Below the pieces are notes generated by a model. The model was not told where the DNA came from and made no database searches. It saw only the letters and a list, made by a program, of their open reading frames with translations. From WVZH01 sp034430895 (GTDB lineage: Bacteria; Chloroflexota; Anaerolineae; Anaerolineales; E44-bin32): 64,000 nucleotides of DNA. Positions 59,224 through 64,000 of the stretch are shown here, in pieces (the first letter of the stretch is position 1; each line of letters opens with the position of its first letter). Made by a program: the position numbers and the translations under genes. The stretch covers positions 67,535 through 131,534 of the forward strand of contig DAOUDW010000061.1 of the NCBI GenBank assembly GCA_034430895.1, written 5' to 3'.

Positions 59224-59922
59224 TTATGACGCTTCCATGGGCATTCTTCTGGCCTTTAACCTGCCGATCCCGTAGACGAGAGACGCATCAACAACCGTGA
59301 CGACGGCCAATAGAATGAAACAGTCACGCCAAAAGCGCTGCGGGTACAAACGGATGAAGGTATCCGAGTATGCAAAACGCCAGGAATCCGCTTCGAAAAA
59401 TATGCGATGAAAACCCACAAAGAGCACACCGAATGACACAATAATCCCTACAATTAATACGACGATCACAATCAAAGTGACTCGGGCTGCACGTTGCAAT
59501 GCGTGTGCAATTTCTCGACTTTCACCCATGCGCCATAATAGGACGATCATCGTAACGATGAGAATCCATCCGCCCAGAAGAACCCGTTTCACAATGTTTA
59601 ATAAGATCTGAACATCCTGCATGTGTTTCAACTCGCGAGCGTTATGCATCGGTGATCCATCGGCCAGAAAATAGGAGTCGAAATACGAAATATCTTCGTT
59701 GCGGAGGAGAAAATCGATGTCCACGGAAGACCAATACAATCGATCGTCCAGATCGAAGCCATATCGATCCTCCGGAAAGCCAGGCAGCCGATATTCAATC
59801 GGAATCCAGATCCCCGCGCTGTAGAGAACGATAACCACACTCGATAGAACGAGCGTAATCGGTAGCAAAAATACTAGAAAATTTACCGCCGCACGTTTTA
59901 GGAAACGTCGCCTCGACGACAT
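59224..59922 (-). CDS. DUF1461/TIGR01906-family membrane protein (Lit-like)
   Basis: The protein has 232 residues with four predicted membrane helices and a long extracytoplasmic loop after the first. The loop and later segments HMQDVQILL, and FHRIFFEADSWRF just before the last helix, match the TIGR01906/DUF1461 pattern. Some members, called Lit in Firmicutes, move an acyl chain within lipoproteins to give lyso-form lipoproteins. That role is possible here, since lspA and lipoproteins occur in the window, but it is inferred from family only. The start is ATG 59922 after GGAGAG. Confidence 0.78.
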   Translation of the reverse strand: MSSRRRFLKRAAVNFLVFLLPITLVLSSVVIVLYSAGIWIPIEYRLPGFPEDRYGFDLDDRLYWSSVDIDFLLRNEDISYFDSYFLADGSPMHNARELKHMQDVQILLNIVKRVLLGGWILIVTMIVLLWRMGESREIAHALQRAARVTLIVIVVLIVGIIVSFGVLFVGFHRIFFEADSWRFAYSDTFIRLYPQRFWRDCFILLAVVTVVDASLVYGIGRLKARRMPMEAS

Positions 59923-59941
59923 TTTACGCTCTCCTTCTTCT

Positions 59942-61492
59942 CTACCGTAGAGTCTCGACTTCCCCACCCAGGATAAAGCGAAGGGCCATTGCATTGGTCA
60001 GGAATTCGATCGGCGCACGATCATCGGTATAGACAATGTCTGATTCTGGTGTCGGCTGTAGTTGAGCGAACGTTCGCCGGAGGATATCCATCAAGACTGG
60101 CGAGGCGCCCTGCTCTTCCAATGCAAAAATATTCATAACAAGATTGCCTGCATCCGTTGGTTTTTTTGTGGCATAGATGAGCGTGTTGAATGTATTGGGC
60201 ACATCGACCACGTAAACAGATGGAAAAACAGATTGGATCGTCCCGACCAATGCTTCGATGATCCTACGGTCCTGCGGTGTCCGACCGACATTAATGACCA
60301 CGACACCATCATCATATAGATGTGCGTGCACTTCTTGAAAGAACTCCTGCGTGGTGAGATGCCAGGGAATATACGGCAAGCGATAGGCGTCGATGCTGAT
60401 GACGCTGTAAGAATATTGGCTATGCGCAAGCCCCCACCGTCCGTCAACTGCGATGGCGTTTAGATTCGGCTCATTCATATCGAACCACTCTCGACCGACC
60501 TCAATAATACCCGGATCGATTTCCCACCCGTCGATGGGAATCGCGCCGAAAATTTTCGTATACTGTTTGGCGATCGTCCCACCAGCCAATCCAACAATGC
60601 CCACCCGTTTCACGTCCGATAGCGCGAACGGCGGCGTGTTAAAAAAAGGTGCGGAGAGGAAATAATCCCACGTTCCATAGGTGACATCGACACCCGGCGC
60701 GTAGATCGAATGGATACCTTGTCCTTCGTTCAACATCAGATAACGAACACCGCCCCGTTCGATAACCTGGATGTAGTTGTAGGCCGACTCGGTTTCGTAC
60801 ACTTGCCCCGTCCCGCGCTTGATCGGACCGGACAGCGTGAGCCACGATAAGACTATGATTACGAGAGGAAGAAGGAGATATCGAAGACCGGCTCGCCAAT
60901 CCTGCAGAAATAATCCCCCCAATGCGACAAAGAGGAGAATCAAGCTGAAAACCAGAAAAGTGCGCGCAGTACCGATGGTGGGAATCAACCAGAGCACAGG
61001 GAGAAATGTCCCTAGAATCGATCCCAGGGTCGAGATCGCATATATTTTGCCGGAAATGCTCCCGGCCTGCTCAGGCGTTTGGATTGCCAGACGAATGGCA
61101 AAAGGAGACACACAACCCAATAGGGTAACCGGGACACTGAACAGAATCAGCACCACGAAGAATGATCCCAGCATTACCGCCGTGGATAAATACTCAACAG
61201 CATGGGCAGCTTGAAGCAGTACAGGTCGGGCGACGATGGGTACCAGTCCCGCTGTAAAGGCACCCCAGGCCATAATGCGATAGAACGTTGCACGATGAGG
61301 GGAACGATCCGCTAAGCGCCCCCCGATGAAATACCCTGCGGTGAGATAGATGAGAATGAGACCAATAATATTTGCCCAGACGATATTGCTGGTGCCGAAC
61401 ACATTCCCCAACAATCGCGAAGCAGATATCTCAATTGCAAGCGTGGTCATGCCCGAGAAGAATACTGCTATACTCAGCAGCCGTTGACGCAT
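59942..61492 (-). CDS. Fused membrane/spermidine-synthase-like protein
   Basis: The protein has 516 residues. The N-terminal half has about seven membrane helices of the MFS-like type found fused to SpeE domains (ASRLLGNVFGTSNIVWANIIG read in parts). The C-terminal half is a methyltransferase-like fold with VGIVGLAGGTIAKQY, WEIDPGIIEVGREWF and YSVISIDAYRLPYIPWHLTTQEFF. The classical spermidine-synthase DSTDP motif is altered to DAYRLP, so polyamine synthesis is doubtful. The Lit-like gene follows 19 bases later. Confidence 0.85.
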   Translation of the reverse strand: MRQRLLSIAVFFSGMTTLAIEISASRLLGNVFGTSNIVWANIIGLILIYLTAGYFIGGRLADRSPHRATFYRIMAWGAFTAGLVPIVARPVLLQAAHAVEYLSTAVMLGSFFVVLILFSVPVTLLGCVSPFAIRLAIQTPEQAGSISGKIYAISTLGSILGTFLPVLWLIPTIGTARTFLVFSLILLFVALGGLFLQDWRAGLRYLLLPLVIIVLSWLTLSGPIKRGTGQVYETESAYNYIQVIERGGVRYLMLNEGQGIHSIYAPGVDVTYGTWDYFLSAPFFNTPPFALSDVKRVGIVGLAGGTIAKQYTKIFGAIPIDGWEIDPGIIEVGREWFDMNEPNLNAIAVDGRWGLAHSQYSYSVISIDAYRLPYIPWHLTTQEFFQEVHAHLYDDGVVVINVGRTPQDRRIIEALVGTIQSVFPSVYVVDVPNTFNTLIYATKKPTDAGNLVMNIFALEEQGASPVLMDILRRTFAQLQPTPESDIVYTDDRAPIEFLTNAMALRFILGGEVETLR

Positions 61493-61712
61493 GCTTTTCC
61501 TCCTACCTCAACCCGCCCTCTCCTAAATATGATGAACATGGGATCACTCGAGAATGTCGCCGTGCCGCTCGCCAGTCAGGACGATTTCTGAACACCCAAA
61601 ACCGAAGAGCTTGCATCGAGCACAATCACAAGTGGATTCCTGGTGAAATATGCCAATGGAGTGGAGCTTTCACAAGACTAACCCCGAAATCGCTGTGGAA
61701 AAGCCCTTTCGC

Positions 61713-62660
61713 TCAAGCGACCTCGCCACCCGGGACTAAAACCTGCTCTAAAATCTCGTTAATAATCGCTCGCTCATCGACTTCACGAATTCTCGCCGTC
61801 GAGCCAACGATGAGGCGATGGGCAAGCGTGGGCACGGCAAACCCCTTGACGTCATCTGGAATCACGTACGATCGGCCCAAAATCGCCGCCATTGCTTGCG
61901 ATGTTCGGAACAGTGCGAGGCTGCCGCGCGGACTGGCACCCAAATAGACTTCCGGATGTCTTCTGGTCGCATCGACTAGGTTGATAATGTAACGCTTGAT
62001 ATCATCAGAGATCGTTTGTTCCCTAACAGCGTTTTGTGCGGCGATAATTTCCTCGACAGATACCACTTTCTTTAGGTTCTCGATCGGATGGACAACCTGC
62101 TGTTCTTCCAGCATACGAACCTCATCGGGACCATCCGGATAACCGAGACTTACCCGCAACAAGAACCGGTCCATTTGCGCTTCCGGCAGCGGGAATGTGC
62201 CCTCGTATTCGATCGGATTCTGTGTCGCTAAAACAAAGAATGGCTCCGGTGATTGATGGGTCACGCCATCCACCGTTACCTGGCACTCCTCCATGGCCTC
62301 CAGCAGCGCAGCCTGGGTTTTGGGAGTCGCACGATTGATCTCATCCGTCAGCACGATTTGATTCAATATCGGACCCGGGCGGAATTCGAACTCGCGTGTC
62401 TTTTGATTGAATATCGATACACCTGTGACATCACTGGGCAGCATGTCGGGAGTGAATTGAATACGGCTGAAAGAGCAGCCTATGGACCTGGCAATGCTCT
62501 TGGCCAACATCGTTTTCCCGGTGCCCGGGACATCCTCAATCAGGACATGACCCTTGCATAAAAGGCCAATCACCGCGAGTCGTACGGTATCCGTCTTGCC
62601 GATGATCACATTCTCCACATTGCTGATAATTCGTTCTGCAATCGTCTTGATGTCAGTCAT
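61713..62660 (-). CDS. MoxR-type AAA+ ATPase
   Basis: The protein has 315 residues. Walker A is EDVPGTGKTMLAK, Walker B is VLTDEINRATPKTQAALLEAM, sensor 1 is LATQNPIEYEGTFPLPEAQ with DRF, and GASPRGSLAL is a later sensor motif. MoxR ATPases are chaperone-like and usually sit beside DUF58 and VWA genes. None lies downstream here: the next 220 bases hold no recognisable gene. The start is ATG 62660 after GGAGAA. An extended -10, TGG then TATATT (62693-62688), precedes it. Confidence 0.93.
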   Translation of the reverse strand: MTDIKTIAERIISNVENVIIGKTDTVRLAVIGLLCKGHVLIEDVPGTGKTMLAKSIARSIGCSFSRIQFTPDMLPSDVTGVSIFNQKTREFEFRPGPILNQIVLTDEINRATPKTQAALLEAMEECQVTVDGVTHQSPEPFFVLATQNPIEYEGTFPLPEAQMDRFLLRVSLGYPDGPDEVRMLEEQQVVHPIENLKKVVSVEEIIAAQNAVREQTISDDIKRYIINLVDATRRHPEVYLGASPRGSLALFRTSQAMAAILGRSYVIPDDVKGFAVPTLAHRLIVGSTARIREVDERAIINEILEQVLVPGGEVA

Positions 62661-62687
62661 GGATTCTCCATTCGGCGACAAGATTTG

Positions 62688-62696
62688 AATATACCA
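62688..62696 (-). promoter_or_regulatory. Extended -10 promoter of the MoxR gene
   Basis: TGG then TATATT (62693-62688), 27 bases before the ATG, with GGAGAA in the leader. Confidence 0.55.
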
Positions 62697-62807
62697 CACG
62701 AATATCGATTTATCGCCTCGATACCGTTGGGATTCATCAAATGGTATATGAGATTAATTCTAGTACATTTTCCTTTCACATTGACTGGATTCCGGTCAAT
62801 AATCCCC

Positions 62808-63905
62808 TTACCCGTTGACCAATACTGCGATCAACACAATCCACGCGAGTGTATAGTTTAGCGGTTTATGGAGTTTATTACGAGCGGAGAATAACAATAC
62901 CGCCAGCACGAAGCCACTCGTAAACCGTAATAGACCCAACGGCTCTCGAATCGTAGAAAATGGCAGGAAGAGGATCAGTAGGCTGTTTACGAAAAGGCTA
63001 ATATTTTCTGGGTTGACCTGTTTTCTCCAAACCTCACATGCAGATTTGAATATTGCCCATATCACGGGCATGAAAATCGTCGGTCCAAAGATTACGATAA
63101 ACAACGCCAAAGCCGGAAGGCTCTCGAAACCAATACGCCAAAGTCCCATCAGTGGAATCCATTCAAAAGGCGTTGATTGGGCGCCTCCGCTCCCGATCCC
63201 GGGCGCTCCAAAAACCCGCCAGAGCCACACCTGCCAACCCGCGTATAGGATTCCTACGGCAATCCAGGAAACCGCAGATCGCCAGTCGCGTTTTCCGATC
63301 AGATCGACGAGCAAGAATACAAACCAGAATACAATCGTGGTTTCTTTGGCGAAGAGGGCGAGGCCCAGCAGAAATACACTGGTAAAAAACCTGCCTCGTT
63401 TACGCGCCAACCAGGCAACACTGACCAGGCCGTAAGCGAGGGGTTCGTGCAATTGTAGTCCAACAGCCGAAACCAATCCCACCCACAATCCATAACTCAA
63501 CGCGTACCAATTGCGAAGACCGTGATCTTCCATATACAGCATTACCGCCCACGTTCCAACGATATGCGCGACCAAGTTGATTGCCAATAACACCCAGGGG
63601 ATCGCAGCTGTGTTACCAGCTGAAAGAAGACGAGCCAACATCGATAGCAGGATTCTCTGATAACGATATGCAGGGACATCGAGCTTTTCGCGGACGGTCG
63701 TTGGATTCAGGTCGATGGCGATGTAGTAGGTAAATTGCCCATCGTATCCCTCCGTTCCCGCCGGATCGCCTTCGGAGAATTGCGTTCCAATTTCCGCAAG
63801 CGCGACAACATCCCCCTCAAACAGGACCAGGCGCGCCAGAACGTATCCACCGGCGACGATGAATGTGACCAACAGCGGCCAATAACGTTTTATCTTCGAA
63901 GCCAT
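62808..63905 (-). CDS. Multi-pass membrane protein, GT-C glycosyltransferase-like
   Basis: The protein has 365 residues and about nine or ten membrane helices. After the first helix, a periplasmic loop contains EGYDGQFTYYIAIDLNP and LDVPAYRYQRILLSMLA. This loop with acidic residues after helix 1 is typical of polytopic GT-C-like glycosyltransferases or related lipid-linked sugar enzymes, but I cannot name the substrate. Start choice: ATG 63905 has AGGG six bases upstream. ATGs at 63911 and 63935 are also in frame. It stands alone near the window end. Confidence 0.75.
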   Translation of the reverse strand: MASKIKRYWPLLVTFIVAGGYVLARLVLFEGDVVALAEIGTQFSEGDPAGTEGYDGQFTYYIAIDLNPTTVREKLDVPAYRYQRILLSMLARLLSAGNTAAIPWVLLAINLVAHIVGTWAVMLYMEDHGLRNWYALSYGLWVGLVSAVGLQLHEPLAYGLVSVAWLARKRGRFFTSVFLLGLALFAKETTIVFWFVFLLVDLIGKRDWRSAVSWIAVGILYAGWQVWLWRVFGAPGIGSGGAQSTPFEWIPLMGLWRIGFESLPALALFIVIFGPTIFMPVIWAIFKSACEVWRKQVNPENISLFVNSLLILFLPFSTIREPLGLLRFTSGFVLAVLLFSARNKLHKPLNYTLAWIVLIAVLVNG

Positions 63906-64000
63906 CGCCATCCCTGCAGCATAATCAAACAACATGCAAGTATGCTCAGATATAGACCGATCTGAAATGAGACTGGTCGATATTCGAAACGAATGTAATG

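Noticed and set aside
61493..61712. Possible DUF58 remnant or small gene after MoxR
   Set aside because: No frame shows family motifs or a convincing ribosome binding site with an open frame.

Overview
The window most likely comes from a member of the Chloroflexota, probably an Anaerolineae-like lineage. This is inferred from gene content and style, not from a database search. The clues are moderate GC content, exported proteins with Pro/Thr-rich linkers (PTPTP type), a MalT-like/SARP hybrid regulator, a divergent T-box-controlled ileS, a Rod system plus MinCDE, and orphan extracellular solute-binding and propeller proteins. It is mostly chromosomal core sequence with dense, often overlapping operons. 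I saw no insertion sequences, phage genes or CRISPR arrays.

Layout. Positions 1-6390 (minus) hold a T-box-controlled operon: alaX, ileS, lspA, rluD and a threonine aldolase cut by the window edge. Positions 6386-12335 (minus) carry an RNase H-like protein, an MBL-fold hydrolase, a ProRS-like protein that has lost its catalytic motifs, an M23 lipoprotein and a membrane-anchored beta-propeller. Positions 12478-17356 (minus) are the most unusual part. An ATPase/TPR/SARP regulator is followed by a 15-codon gene with a very strong ribosome binding site and SARP-type direct repeats at its promoter. A terminator-like hairpin comes next, then an Os1348/NHLP-like protein coupled to an ImmA/IrrE-like protein without its zinc ligands. 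Positions 17684-22367 (plus) hold an M20 peptidase, a YqhQ-like protein and a tRNA-modification cluster (ttuB-like, ttuA, queF, yhhQ).

Positions 22408-25708 (minus) hold glnA and tilS, with a structured leader or noncoding RNA between them. Positions 25803-37728 (plus) hold mreBCD, mrdA, minCDE, rodA, gltX, tRNA-Gln, ftsY, prfB (programmed frameshift) and secG, followed by a solute-binding protein and an S1-domain protein. Positions 40563-45996 (minus) hold a small Cys protein, a VKOR-like remnant, rel, a PPIase and the rpsF-ssb-rpsR operon. Positions 46027-50180 (plus) hold a phosphohexomutase, tatD, a polyprenyl synthase and upp. Positions 50281-56573 (minus) form a glycolytic block (gap, pgk, tpiA) that contains a Ser/Thr kinase, with yvcK downstream of its own promoter upstream of gap. 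Positions 56614-59067 (plus) hold a sugar-ABC ATPase and apgM. Positions 59224-63905 (minus) hold a Lit-like protein, a spermidine-synthase-like membrane protein, a MoxR ATPase and a multi-pass membrane protein.

Functional logic: the window covers cell-shape and division control, translation and tRNA modification, lower glycolysis and stringent control. A recurring extended -10 promoter (TGG or TGC before TATAAT-like hexamers) precedes at least a dozen genes. In ftsY and yvcK it places the start codon at the expected transcription start, so both mRNAs look leaderless. The best candidate for an undescribed system is the regulator/micropeptide/NHLP/pseudo-IrrE module at 12.5-17.4 kb.
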